From Blattabacterium sp. (Mastotermes darwiniensis) str. MADAR (GTDB taxonomy: Bacteria > Bacteroidota > Bacteroidia > Flavobacteriales > Blattabacteriaceae): DNA of 64,000 nt. A program made the position numbers and the translations under genes. The notes beneath the pieces are model-generated. The model did no database searches and was not told where the DNA came from. It saw only the letters and a list, made by a program, of their open reading frames with translations. Shown piece by piece: positions 33,979 through 43,693 of this stretch (its first letter is position 1; the number at the start of each line of letters is the position of its first letter). The DNA lies in assembly GCF_000233435.1 (NCBI RefSeq), contig NC_016146.1, forward strand, positions 35,701 through 99,700. Reading direction: 5' to 3'.

Positions 33979-34881
33979 TTAGAATGAATTTTTGTAAAGG
34001 TAATATTGGTAGGCTTTTTTTAATAATATTTTAAATTCAAGTTCCAAAAATATTTTTTCTATGGAATTCCAGTTCGGTTTTTTTATATAAAATTTTTCCT
34101 CATGGAAATAGAAAAGGGGGATGTTAGTCACAATAGTGGCTAATTTTTTAGATAAAAAACCTAATTTTTTATTTTTTTCAATATTTTTTTTTATTTTACC
34201 ACGAAGGTGATGGGTAGAATTTAAAAATTTTTCAAGACTTCCATATTTTTGAATAAATTCTTTTGCCTTTTTTTCTCCTATTCCTGGTAATCCTGGAATA
34301 TTATCAGAAGAATCTCCCATCATACTCCATAAATCTATAACTTTTTTTGGACTTGAAACTCCAAAGTTTTCTTTTATTTCCTCAATTCCTAATATTCTTT
34401 TTGGTTCCCCTTTAAAAGGAGGTCTGTAAATTTTTATATTCTTTGTTACAAGTTGGCAAAAATCTTTATCTAAAGTAATGATATAAATCATATATCCTTT
34501 TTTTTCTGCTTTTTTGGCTATAGTTCCAATAACATCATCTGCTTCGTACCCATATTTAGCATACAAAAAGTAAATTCTAAACGATTTTAAAATCTTTATA
34601 AGATAAGGAATAGCAATAGAAATATCTTTTGGTTTTTTTTTTCTATGATCTTTATATTTATGGTATTCTTTTTTACGAATAATTTGATTACTGTAATCAA
34701 AAATAGTGGCCATATAGGAAGGCTTTTCCTCATTCAGTAGATTCATCAACAAAGAGGTAAAATTTAGTATAGGAGAAGTGTTTATTCCTTTGGAAGTTAA
34801 AAGAGGTTTTTTTATAAAAGCATAATATCCTTGATAAAGAATTGTGTATGCATCTATTAAAAATAATTTTTTATTATTCAT
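33979..34881 (-). CDS. polA: PolA reduced to its 5'-3' exonuclease domain
   Basis: 300-residue 5' nuclease equal to the N-terminal third of DNA polymerase I. Acidic metal-binding residues are kept: Asp10 in FLIDAYT, EADDVIG (about 113-119), LDKD (about 138-140), and MGDSSDNIPGLPGIGEKKA with the helix-hairpin-helix. The protein ends at LELEFKILLKKAY, the place where full-length PolA passes into the 3'-5' exonuclease and polymerase domains. These do not follow: nadD lies immediately downstream. The expected role is RNA primer removal at Okazaki fragments, leaving gap filling to another polymerase. Confidence 0.92.
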   Translation of the reverse strand: MNNKKLFLIDAYTILYQGYYAFIKKPLLTSKGINTSPILNFTSLLMNLLNEEKPSYMATIFDYSNQIIRKKEYHKYKDHRKKKPKDISIAIPYLIKILKSFRIYFLYAKYGYEADDVIGTIAKKAEKKGYMIYIITLDKDFCQLVTKNIKIYRPPFKGEPKRILGIEEIKENFGVSSPKKVIDLWSMMGDSSDNIPGLPGIGEKKAKEFIQKYGSLEKFLNSTHHLRGKIKKNIEKNKKLGFLSKKLATIVTNIPLFYFHEEKFYIKKPNWNSIEKIFLELEFKILLKKAYQYYLYKNSF

Positions 34882-34885
34882 ATTG

Positions 34886-34899
34886 CATCATTAATGATG
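34886..34899. promoter_or_regulatory. Perfect 14-base palindrome between polA remnant and metG
   Basis: CATCATTAATGATG reads the same on both strands and lies in the 63-base divergent spacer. It could be a protein-binding site or a chance event; no known regulator is suggested. Confidence 0.3.
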
Positions 34900-34913
34900 A
34901 ATCTTTATAAGAT

Positions 34914-34921
34914 TAATTTTG
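34914..34921 (+). promoter_or_regulatory. Possible -7 element upstream of metG
   Basis: TAATTTTG fits the TAnnTTTG consensus, 24 bases before the metG ATG. The nearest TTG (34883-34885) is too far upstream for the -33 box. Confidence 0.27.
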
Positions 34922-34944
34922 TCAATAAAAGATAGTTATAATTT

Positions 34945-36651
34945 ATGAAAGAATCCAAATATACAGTAACAGCTGCATTACCATATGCTAATGGACCAAT
35001 ACATATAGGTCATTTATCTGGAGTTTATTTACCCGCAGATATTTTTGTTCGTTATCTTAGACGAAAGAACAAAGAGGTCCTTTTTATATGTGGTTCGGAT
35101 GAACATGGAGCTCCTATTCCCATACAAGCTAAAAAGGAAAAGACGACTCCTAAAGCAATAGTCGATAAATATCATTTCTTGATCAAAGATAGCTTTACCA
35201 ATTTTGGTATACATTTTGATAATTATTCCAGAACTTCTACAGTTATTCATCACGAAATTTCTACTTCTTTTTTTAAGAAACTTCATAAAGAAAAAAAAAT
35301 TTTTGAAAAAGTATCTGAACAATATTATGACAACGAAGCTAAACAATTTTTGGCGGATAGATATATATCCGGAATATGTCCTCATTGCAAAAAGAAAGAA
35401 GCTTATGGAGATCAATGCGAAAATTGTGGGTCTTCGTTAAGTCCTGAAGAATTAATAGATCCACGATCTACTATCAGTGGAAGTATTCCAATTTTGAAAA
35501 AAACAAAACATTGGTATTTACCTTTAAACAAATATCAAAATTTTTTAGAAAAATGGATTTTAAAGGATCATAAAAAAGATTGGAAAGGGAATGTCTATGG
35601 ACAAGCAAAATCATGGTTGGATAAAGGCTTAAAACCTCGTTCTATTACAAGGGATCTTAATTGGGGGGTTCCTATTCCATTGATTACAACAACAAAAAAA
35701 GAAGTAAGAGAAAAAGTACTATATGTATGGTTTGAAGCTCCCATAGGCTATATATCCTCTACCATAGAATGGGCAAAACGAAAAAAAAAAGATTGGAAGC
35801 CTTATTGGAAAAATGAAAATACTAAACTCATTCAATTTATAGGAAAAGATAATATTGTATTTCATTGCATTATTTTTCCAGTTATACTCAAAGCGTATAA
35901 TAATGGATATATTTTACCGTATAAGATACTTGCTAATGAATTTCTTCATTTAGAAGATGAAAAAATTTCAACTTCTAGAAATTGGGGAGTGTGGCTTCAT
36001 GAATACTTAAAAGATTTTCCCAATCAACAGGATCCACTTCGTTACATTCTTATAGCTAACATGCCAGAAAAAAAAGATAATAATTTTAATTGGAAAGATT
36101 TTCAAAGAAAAAATAATACTGAATTGGTAGCTGTATTTGGAAATTTTGTGAATCGAAGTCTAACTTTAATTCAAAAATATAACAATGGGATTATTCCAAA
36201 TCCTGGAATTTTATCCATCATGGATAAACATATTTTAAAAAAAATAAGAAAATACCCAGAAAATATAGGAAAATTGATCGAATCTTTTAGATTTCGTGAA
36301 GCTTTAGTCTATTTTATGGATTTGGCTAGAATGGGCAACAAGTATTTAACCGAAGAAGAACCTTGGAAAGGGTTTACAAATCAACAACGATTAGAGACCA
36401 TTCTTTATGTTTCTTTCCAAATCGTTGGAATGTTAGCGCAATTGTCAGAGCTATTTCTTCCATATACTGCAAATAAATTATTTAAAATGCTTCGTTTGAA
36501 AACTCTTTTTTGGAATAAAATAGAAAACAAAGAAGAAATTATATGTCCAGGACATGTATTGGGTAAATCTACATTGTTATTTCAAAAAATAACCAATGGA
36601 AGTATTGAAAAACAACTAAGAAAATTAGGAAAAAGAACCCTAACCCTGTGA
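34945..36651 (+). CDS. metG: Methionyl-tRNA synthetase, without C-terminal tRNA-binding domain
   Basis: Charges tRNA-Met for initiation and elongation; 568 residues. HIGH motif: [12 protein letters not shown] (about residues 15-26). The zinc knuckle has [18 protein letters not shown]. The KMSKS equivalent reads [11 protein letters not shown], as in flavobacteria. Flavobacterial MetG usually extends to about 690 residues with an EMAP/Trbp111-like domain that boosts tRNA binding and dimerisation. Here the protein stops in the linker ([15 protein letters not shown]). The core is known to work without that domain in other bacteria. It includes an in-frame A10 tract at 35781-35790. Confidence 0.96.
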   Translation: MKESKYTVTAALPYANGPIHIGHLSGVYLPADIFVRYLRRKNKEVLFICGSDEHGAPIPIQAKKEKTTPKAIVDKYHFLIKDSFTNFGIHFDNYSRTSTVIHHEISTSFFKKLHKEKKIFEKVSEQYYDNEAKQFLADRYISGICPHCKKKEAYGDQCENCGSSLSPEELIDPRSTISGSIPILKKTKHWYLPLNKYQNFLEKWILKDHKKDWKGNVYGQAKSWLDKGLKPRSITRDLNWGVPIPLITTTKKEVREKVLYVWFEAPIGYISSTIEWAKRKKKDWKPYWKNENTKLIQFIGKDNIVFHCIIFPVILKAYNNGYILPYKILANEFLHLEDEKISTSRNWGVWLHEYLKDFPNQQDPLRYILIANMPEKKDNNFNWKDFQRKNNTELVAVFGNFVNRSLTLIQKYNNGIIPNPGILSIMDKHILKKIRKYPENIGKLIESFRFREALVYFMDLARMGNKYLTEEEPWKGFTNQQRLETILYVSFQIVGMLAQLSELFLPYTANKLFKMLRLKTLFWNKIENKEEIICPGHVLGKSTLLFQKITNGSIEKQLRKLGKRTLTL

Positions 36652-36689
36652 GTCAACCGTTGTTTTCCTAAGTCCCTTCCCCTTAAAAG

Positions 36690-36774
36690 CGGAGAGAGAG
36701 GGATTCGAACCCCCGGAGGAAAAAACCTCAACGGTTTTCAAGACCGACGCAATTAGCCACTCTGCCATCTCTCC
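36690..36774 (-). tRNA. tRNA-Ser (anticodon TGA)
   Basis: Class II tRNA of 85 bases with a long variable arm. The acceptor stem GGAGAGA pairs with TCTCTCC, with discriminator G at 36690. The anticodon loop CTTGAAA gives anticodon TGA; the outer anticodon-stem pair is a T-T mismatch. The T arm contains GGTTCGAATCC. CCA is not encoded. Confidence 0.96.
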
Positions 36775-36799
36775 ATCTTTCTTTTCTTTACGGATTATT

Positions 36800-39202
36800 T
36801 TATAATAAGGATAAATTAATCACATCATTCATATCTCTAACATAATCAAAGGTTAATCCTTTTAAGTGGTCTTGTTTGATTTCTTCCACATCTTTTTTAT
36901 TATCCTGTGAAAGAATAACATCTTTAATATTAGCCCTTCTTGCCGCTAAAATTTTCTCTTTAATTCCTCCTACAGGTAAGACTTTTCCTCTTAAAGTAAT
37001 TTCACCGGTCATAGCTAAATGAGGTCTTAATTTTCTTTTTGTATAACTGGAAACAAGAGAAGTCAACATAGCAATTCCTGCAGATGGCCCATCTTTAGGT
37101 ACAGCCCCTTCAGGGACATGTACATGCACATTTTGTTCTTCAAACATTTTAGGATCAATGTTTAATTCCTCATAATGAGCTTTAATATATTGCAAAGCGA
37201 TTGTCGCAGATTCTTTCATAACGGTTCCTAAATTTCCGGTAATACTCAAATTTCCTTTTCCTTTGGACAAACTGGATTCAATATATAAAATATCTCCCCC
37301 AAAATTAGTCCAAGCCAAACCTGTAACTACACCTGGGACATTATTGACTTCATAACGATCTGGATCATTTGGAATTCCAAGAATTTCCTCTATTTTTTCA
37401 ATACTTAAACGTTTCACATATTTTCTATTCATAGCAATATTCTTTGCTGCGTAACGTGCTAATTTTGCAATATTTTTTTCTAGAGTTCTTAGTCCAGATT
37501 CCCTAGTATAACTTTCAATAACTTTTTCAATTTGTTTAGTCCCAAGTATTAAATCTGATTTTTTCAATCCATTTTCTTTCAGTTGTTTAGGTAGAATATG
37601 CTTTTTGACAATGGGGGTTTTTTCTTCCACCGTGTATCCATTCATTTCTATGACTTCCATCCTATCTATAAGAGCTGGTTGGATGTTGGAAAGAGAATTT
37701 GCTGTAGCAATAAACAATACTTTTGATAAATCATAACCCATTTCCAAAAAATTATCGTAAAAAGAGGTATTTTGTTCTGGGTCTAAAACTTCTAACATAG
37801 CAGAAGAAGGATCTCCATTAGTTCCTAATCCAATCTTATCTATTTCGTCAATCACAAAAACAGGATTTGAAGTTCCTACTTTTCGTATGGATTGTAATAG
37901 CCTTCCTGGCATAGCTCCAATATAAGTCCTTCTATGACCACGTATTTCAGATTCATCGTGTAAACCTCCTAAAGAAACACGTACATATTTTCTTTTAAGA
38001 GCGGTAGCTATAGATCTACCCAAAGAGGTTTTACCGACTCCAGGTGGACCATAAAAGCATAGAATAGGAGAACGCATATCTCCTCTTAATTTTAATACAG
38101 CTAGATATTCTATAATACGTTCTTTCACTTTTTCTAAACCGTAATGATCTCTATCCAATATTTTTTGGGCAAATTCTAAATCAAAATTATCCTTTGAGTA
38201 TCGTTCCCATGGTAGATCTATCATCAATTCTAGATAATTTCTTTGCACCGTATATTCTGGCATTTGAGGATTAGTCCTTTGCATTTTAAGTAGTTCTCTA
38301 TCGAATTGTTTTTTAGCCTCTTTAGGCCATTTCTTTCTGGAAGCTTTGGCACGCATTTCATCAATTTCTTTTTCATAAGAAATATCCCCTAATTCTTCTT
38401 GTATGGCTTTAATTTGTTGATGCAAAAAATATTCTCTCTGTTGTTGATCCATATCACTACGAACACGAGATTGAATATCGTTTTTTAACTTTATTTGTTG
38501 ATGTTCTACGTTAAGAAAACGTAACGTCTCCATAGCCCTTTTTTTTAAATCATCGTACTCTAACAATTTTTGTTTGTCTCTAGTAGCTAAATTCATATTA
38601 GCGGCTACAAAATTAATTAAAAAAGAAGGACTTTCTATGTTCCGAATAGCAATACTTGCCTCGGATGGAATATTTGGATTATCCTGAATGATTTTTATAG
38701 CAATTTCCTTGATGGATTCAACTAAAGCAAGGTATTCCTTATCCTTGCAAGAAGGTTTTTTTTCTTCTAAAGCTAGAATTTCCGCTTTAAAATATGGATT
38801 TTTTTGAATGAAACGGTTTACTTTAAATCTTCTTTTTCCCTGTAAAATAACAGTGGTATTTCCATCAGGCATTTTTAACAACTTCAATATCTTAGCAACT
38901 GTTCCTATAGAGTACAAATCTTTTTCACTAATATTTTCTATTACGGAATTTTTTTGTGTTAATACTCCAACCGTTTTATCAAATCCATAAGCATCTTGTA
39001 ATAGTTGGATGGATCCACTTTTTCCTGCTATAATTGGAAAAACAATCCCAGAATACAAAACCATATTTCTCACTGTTAATATACATAATTGTTCTGGAAT
39101 GTCATCTTTAAGAAGCTGATCTTCTTCATCTTGACTCATTAAAGGAATAAACTCAGCTTCAGACTCGAATCCAGATTCGGTAAATATATTTTTTAGTAAC
39201 AT
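36800..39202 (-). CDS. lon: ATP-dependent protease Lon
   Basis: Cytoplasmic AAA+ serine protease for damaged proteins, 800 residues and full length. The N-terminal LON substrate-recognition domain covers about residues 20-220. The AAA+ domain has [15 protein letters not shown] and [10 protein letters not shown]. The protease domain carries the catalytic Ser in [11 protein letters not shown] and the Lys in [12 protein letters not shown]. All domains look intact, in contrast to the shortened ClpC. The 136-base spacer upstream (39203-39338) separates it from the end of ligA and should hold its promoter, but I could not find a convincing one. Confidence 0.97.
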   Translation of the reverse strand: MLLKNIFTESGFESEAEFIPLMSQDEEDQLLKDDIPEQLCILTVRNMVLYSGIVFPIIAGKSGSIQLLQDAYGFDKTVGVLTQKNSVIENISEKDLYSIGTVAKILKLLKMPDGNTTVILQGKRRFKVNRFIQKNPYFKAEILALEEKKPSCKDKEYLALVESIKEIAIKIIQDNPNIPSEASIAIRNIESPSFLINFVAANMNLATRDKQKLLEYDDLKKRAMETLRFLNVEHQQIKLKNDIQSRVRSDMDQQQREYFLHQQIKAIQEELGDISYEKEIDEMRAKASRKKWPKEAKKQFDRELLKMQRTNPQMPEYTVQRNYLELMIDLPWERYSKDNFDLEFAQKILDRDHYGLEKVKERIIEYLAVLKLRGDMRSPILCFYGPPGVGKTSLGRSIATALKRKYVRVSLGGLHDESEIRGHRRTYIGAMPGRLLQSIRKVGTSNPVFVIDEIDKIGLGTNGDPSSAMLEVLDPEQNTSFYDNFLEMGYDLSKVLFIATANSLSNIQPALIDRMEVIEMNGYTVEEKTPIVKKHILPKQLKENGLKKSDLILGTKQIEKVIESYTRESGLRTLEKNIAKLARYAAKNIAMNRKYVKRLSIEKIEEILGIPNDPDRYEVNNVPGVVTGLAWTNFGGDILYIESSLSKGKGNLSITGNLGTVMKESATIALQYIKAHYEELNIDPKMFEEQNVHVHVPEGAVPKDGPSAGIAMLTSLVSSYTKRKLRPHLAMTGEITLRGKVLPVGGIKEKILAARRANIKDVILSQDNKKDVEEIKQDHLKGLTFDYVRDMNDVINLSLL

Positions 39203-39338
39203 AAAAAAAATAGATTTCTTATGATGATCAATAATACAATCACCAACTGACCAAATGAATGAATAAATATACTGTTTTATCTATGAAAAACAAAACCATC
39301 CATATAGACTACTTTTTGTTTGAAACTATTTGATTCTG

Positions 39339-41357
39339 TTAAAGTTTTATTTCTTTTTTAGCCTTTTCAATGAGATCTATAAAAACATCTTCATTCAAAA
39401 TTTGTACATTATTTTTATTCATTCCTTTTTCTAATTTTGAACCAAAGTTTTTTCCAACAACAATGAAATTAATTTTATTATTCACAGTATTAAATACTCT
39501 CCCACCTAAAAGTTCTATCATATTTTTAGCTGTATGACGAGTCATACAAGATAGTTTTCCTGTGAATACAAAAGATTTTCCTTCAATCATGCTTTTAATC
39601 CTGGAAGATTTTTTGTAAAAATTTAATCCCTGTTCTATAAGTCTTTCCACCATTGTTTTGTTTTCTATAATTGAGAAATAAGTTTTTATACTGTTTGCTA
39701 TCTTTTTTCCTATTCCTGAAATAGATGTTAGAATATTGGAATCCGCATTCATTAAATCTTTTACATTCGTAAAAATTTCTGTTAACCTTTTAGCCATCTG
39801 TTCTCCTACATGAGGAATACCTAATCCATATAGAACTCTATGATAAGAATGGTTTTTGGATTGTTCAATATTTTTTATCATACTATCTGCTAATTTTTCT
39901 TTCACTCCATCTATTTTAATAATTTCTTCCTTTTTTAATCGATATAAATCGTAAATACTGTATAAAAAACCATTTTTGTATAATCGATTAATGATTTTTT
40001 TTCCAATAGATTGTATATTCATTGCACTTACAAAATGTTGTATTTTTTCTTTGATTTGAGAAGGACATTTTCTATTTTTACAGTAGAATAATTCTTTCTC
40101 TTTTATTAAAAAACTATGACATGATGGACATGCTTTGATGAAATCTATAGGAGTGGCATTCATTAATCGTTTTTTAACATTTACTTTTGTCACTTTTGGA
40201 ATAACATCTCCTCCTTTTTCCAATAGAAGATAATCCCCATAATGAAGGTTCATTTTTTGGATAAAACGATTGTTATAAAGCGAAACTCTTTTCACTATGG
40301 TTCCAGTAATTTTGGTAGGAATAACATGAGCTACAGGAGTAATGATTCCAGTACGTCCTACTTGAAATTTTAGATTTAATAATTTTGTTTCCGATAATTT
40401 TTTTTGTCTAAATTTATAAGCAATGGCCCAACGAGGATATTTATTCGTGTATCCTAAAAGGGTTTGTTTTTGGTATTCATTGACCTTAATTACTATGCCA
40501 TCGATATGGTAAGGAAGGAGATGTTTCCATCGATTCCAATAGTTCATGAAATGAAATATATCCTTTTCCCTTTTACAAAGGACAGCATATTCGGGAACTT
40601 TAAATCCCCATTTTTGTAGATATTTGAGAGATTGATATTGCGTATCAAAAGGAAGATTTTTTCCTATAACCGAGTATACAATACAAGATAGATTTCTTTT
40701 GTCTACTTCTTTTGTATCTTTAATTTTTATGATTCCACTAGCCGTATTTCTTGGATTGGAATAAGGTTTTTTTCCTTGTTTTTTTCTTTCTGTATTTATT
40801 TTTATAAATTTTTTTATAGAAATAAAAATTTCTCCCCTTATTTCAAGATCCGTAGGATGGTTTTCTCCACTTAATTTTATGGGAATGGATTGTATGGTTC
40901 GTACGTTTGCTGTCACATTTTCCCCTTTTTTTCCATCTCCACGAGTCACCGCATGGATCAAGAACCCATTTTTATAAATTAAATTAATGGATACTCCATC
41001 ATATTTTAGTTCGCAGACGAAAGAAGAAGAAGAATATTTATGAATTTTTTTTATCCAATCCATCAATTCTTTCTTGAAATAGGTATTTTGAAGGGAGTAC
41101 ATTTTATATCCATGACGAATTATTGTAGATCTATTATTTTTTTTATAAATGATTTCACCGATTCTGATTGTGGGAGATGTAGGATCGTATAATTCTGGAT
41201 GTTCTTTCTCTAATAGAGACAATTCTCTTAATTTTTTATCAAAATCGTAATCGGATACATGAGAAGTATCCAGTGTATAATATTGATAATTATATTTCAA
41301 TAATTCTTTTCTTAAACGATATATTTTTTTTTTAATGTTTTTTTTTTGATGCTCCAT
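39339..41357 (-). CDS. ligA: NAD-dependent DNA ligase LigA
   Basis: Seals nicks in replication and repair using NAD; 672 residues, full length. The adenylated lysine is in CELKYDGVSINLIY. The OB domain (GRTGIITPVAHV), a four-cysteine zinc finger (CPSC...CKNRKC), helix-hairpin-helix repeats (GLGIPHVGEQMA) and a C-terminal BRCT domain (SFVFTGKLS onward) follow in order. Two in-frame A10 tracts lie within the first 15 codons (41338-41347 and 41324-41333 as T runs on the plus strand). It starts 5 bases after the end of prmC on the same strand. Confidence 0.97.
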   Translation of the reverse strand: MEHQKKNIKKKIYRLRKELLKYNYQYYTLDTSHVSDYDFDKKLRELSLLEKEHPELYDPTSPTIRIGEIIYKKNNRSTIIRHGYKMYSLQNTYFKKELMDWIKKIHKYSSSSFVCELKYDGVSINLIYKNGFLIHAVTRGDGKKGENVTANVRTIQSIPIKLSGENHPTDLEIRGEIFISIKKFIKINTERKKQGKKPYSNPRNTASGIIKIKDTKEVDKRNLSCIVYSVIGKNLPFDTQYQSLKYLQKWGFKVPEYAVLCKREKDIFHFMNYWNRWKHLLPYHIDGIVIKVNEYQKQTLLGYTNKYPRWAIAYKFRQKKLSETKLLNLKFQVGRTGIITPVAHVIPTKITGTIVKRVSLYNNRFIQKMNLHYGDYLLLEKGGDVIPKVTKVNVKKRLMNATPIDFIKACPSCHSFLIKEKELFYCKNRKCPSQIKEKIQHFVSAMNIQSIGKKIINRLYKNGFLYSIYDLYRLKKEEIIKIDGVKEKLADSMIKNIEQSKNHSYHRVLYGLGIPHVGEQMAKRLTEIFTNVKDLMNADSNILTSISGIGKKIANSIKTYFSIIENKTMVERLIEQGLNFYKKSSRIKSMIEGKSFVFTGKLSCMTRHTAKNMIELLGGRVFNTVNNKINFIVVGKNFGSKLEKGMNKNNVQILNEDVFIDLIEKAKKEIKL

Positions 41358-41362
41358 TTTTT

Positions 41363-42253
41363 TTATGTTTTTTTTATTGCACGAATCATTCGTAAGTTTC
41401 CTTGTAAATCTCTTCTTATTTCTAGATCCAGAAAACCTGCTTTTTTCATAAAATCGATAAAAAAATCTAAATGAATAAATTGGTTGATCTCAAAATAAAC
41501 AAATATTACGGATCCAGTAAAACTTTTCTTTTTCCATATCCAAGAAAGAATTTTCTTATAAAAAATGAAGGGATCTTCATCCGGAACAAATAAAGCTTTA
41601 AAAGGTTCATATTGAAAAATATTTGGATGCATGAATTTTTTTTCTGATATTCTTACATAAGGAGGATTACTCACAATAATATTAACAGGATATTTTTTTA
41701 TTGGAATAGAAATCAAATTTCGTAATATATCAACTTTTCTTAAAAAAATTTTTACGTTATGAAATTTTGCATTTTTTTTCGCTATAAGAAGGATTTCATG
41801 AGAAAAATCTATGGCATGAATATAACTGTTAGGAAGTTTTTTTTTTAAAGTAATCCCAATACATCCACTTCCTGTTCCAAGATCAAATATTTGAACTTTT
41901 TCACTATTCTTCATTTTATCCTGTATGATCCATGAAACGAGTTCTTCTGTTTCTGGTCTTGGAATAAAAACTTTTTCATTAACCAGAAAATCCATCCCAA
42001 AAAAGGAGGCTTTCCCAATTACATACTGAATGGGTCTGTTTTTTTTCAATTCCCATAATTTTCTTATCAATTGGTTGTAGATGAAATCATCTATTTTTTC
42101 TTTTCTACTTAATTTTAAGAGAACTTTCGTTCTTCCACATTTAAAAATATGAGTAGTTAACAAGAAAAATATATTTTCTAACTCCTTTTTTTTTGGATAT
42201 ACTTGTTGAAGATTTTCATAAAATAAATGGTAAAATTCATCAAAATAAATCAT
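41363..42253 (-). CDS. prmC: Release factor N5-glutamine methyltransferase
   Basis: Methylates the GGQ glutamine of peptide chain release factors; 296 residues. The SAM-binding motif is FDLGTGSGCIGI and the substrate-glutamine motif is VSNPPYVRISE. The N-terminal helical domain ends with IPRPETEELVSW, a PrmC signature. Length is normal. It is divergent from mnmE across 42 bases and upstream of ligA. Confidence 0.94.
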   Translation of the reverse strand: MIYFDEFYHLFYENLQQVYPKKKELENIFFLLTTHIFKCGRTKVLLKLSRKEKIDDFIYNQLIRKLWELKKNRPIQYVIGKASFFGMDFLVNEKVFIPRPETEELVSWIIQDKMKNSEKVQIFDLGTGSGCIGITLKKKLPNSYIHAIDFSHEILLIAKKNAKFHNVKIFLRKVDILRNLISIPIKKYPVNIIVSNPPYVRISEKKFMHPNIFQYEPFKALFVPDEDPFIFYKKILSWIWKKKSFTGSVIFVYFEINQFIHLDFFIDFMKKAGFLDLEIRRDLQGNLRMIRAIKKT

Positions 42254-42295
42254 AGAATACGAAAAAATACTTATTTTTTATAAAAATAATTTTTT

Positions 42296-43693
42296 ATGCT
42301 AGACGATGATACTATTGTTGCTTTGGCCACCCCTCCTGGATCCAGTGCCATTTCTGTCATTCGTATTTCTGGAAAAAATTCTATATCTACTATTGGGAAC
42401 ATTTTTATTTCTGTTCAGTCTGGAAAAAAATTGGAAGATCAATCTACGCATACGATTCATCTAGGGTATATTGTAGATGATAAAAAAAAGGATTTGTTGG
42501 ATCAAGTTCTAGTATCTATATTTAAATCTCCTCTTTCTTATACAGGAGAAGATATGATAGAGATTTCTTGTCATGGATCTTATTATATCCAACAACAGAT
42601 ATTGCAATTACTAATCAGAAAAGGATTACGTTTAGCCCGTCCTGGAGAATTTACATTTCGTGCATTTTCAAATAATAAAATAGATTTATCACAAGCGGAA
42701 GCTATAGCAGATCTCATATTTTCGGAAAATAAAGCCTATCATGAAATATCTCTGAAACAAATAAAAGGAACTTTGACTAATACCATTAAAAATTTACGAA
42801 AAAAATTATTGGATTTCGCTTCTTTACTAGAACTTGAGCTTGATTTTTCTGAAGAAAATGTGGTTCTTGTCAAAAGATCAGAGCTTTTTTCTTTTTTAAA
42901 GTATTTGGAAGAAACATTAAAAGATTTAATTGAATCCTTTTCGTTAGGAAATGCCATAAAAAGAGGAATTTATGTATCCATTATTGGAGAAACCAATGTA
43001 GGTAAATCTACGTTATTCAATCACGTGATTAAGGAAAACCGTTCTATTATATCTCACATAGAAGGTACTACCAGGGATAGCATAGAAGGAGAATTGATTC
43101 TGAATGGAATTCATTTCCATTTTGTGGATACAGCAGGAATTAGAGAAACCAAAGATCCCATAGAAATGATGGGAATTCAAAAAACAATGGAAAAAATAAA
43201 AGATTCCCAAGCAATTTTATACCTTTTTGACGCTTCCATCAAGGATAGAAAAAAACAGAAAAAAATTGTTAACGAAATTAAAATTATACACGAAAAGTAT
43301 CCACTTCAAAAAATTTTAGTGATTGCTAATAAATCGGATATTTCCTCTTTTATAGATCACTACAACCTAAAATCAAAGGTTACTTATTTTTTTGAAATTT
43401 CTGCAAAAAATCATCACGGAATAAAAAGCATGCTCTATACTTTAAGTAATTTATTCATTGAAAAAATAAAAGAAAAAAATATTATTGTGACTCAAAATAG
43501 ACATTATGAAGCTTTTAAAAAATCCTTAAAAGAGGTATTAATGGCCCATAAAGCTTTAAATCAAGGACGTCCAGAAGATTTAGTTGCTATACATATCAAA
43601 GGAGCTTTACATTATTTAGGAGAGATAACAGGGGAAATAACCAATGAAGAAGTACTAAAAAATATATTCTCAAAATTTTGTATTGGAAAATAA
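42296..43693 (+). CDS. mnmE: tRNA modification GTPase MnmE
   Basis: Forms, with MnmG, the cmnm5 group at wobble uridine of several tRNAs; 465 residues. The N-terminal folate-binding domain starts DDDTIVALATPPGSSAISVIRISG. The G domain has GETNVGKST (G1), DTAGI (G3) and NKSD (G4). The protein ends with the conserved FCIGK carrying the catalytic Cys. All parts are present. The stop codon overlaps the gltX ATG by one base (TAATG), which suggests coupling. Confidence 0.97.
   Translation: MLDDDTIVALATPPGSSAISVIRISGKNSISTIGNIFISVQSGKKLEDQSTHTIHLGYIVDDKKKDLLDQVLVSIFKSPLSYTGEDMIEISCHGSYYIQQQILQLLIRKGLRLARPGEFTFRAFSNNKIDLSQAEAIADLIFSENKAYHEISLKQIKGTLTNTIKNLRKKLLDFASLLELELDFSEENVVLVKRSELFSFLKYLEETLKDLIESFSLGNAIKRGIYVSIIGETNVGKSTLFNHVIKENRSIISHIEGTTRDSIEGELILNGIHFHFVDTAGIRETKDPIEMMGIQKTMEKIKDSQAILYLFDASIKDRKKQKKIVNEIKIIHEKYPLQKILVIANKSDISSFIDHYNLKSKVTYFFEISAKNHHGIKSMLYTLSNLFIEKIKEKNIIVTQNRHYEAFKKSLKEVLMAHKALNQGRPEDLVAIHIKGALHYLGEITGEITNEEVLKNIFSKFCIGK

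Noticed and set aside
36637-36670. AGGAAAA...TTTTCCT inverted repeat around the metG stop, considered as a terminator
   Set aside because: The arms are only about seven bases, start inside the coding region, and the loop is long; stability would be poor.
39203-39338. 136-base spacer between lon and ligA, checked for a small RNA (4.5S, 6S) or extra gene
   Set aside because: No conserved RNA core or sizeable open frame was seen; it most likely holds only the lon promoter.
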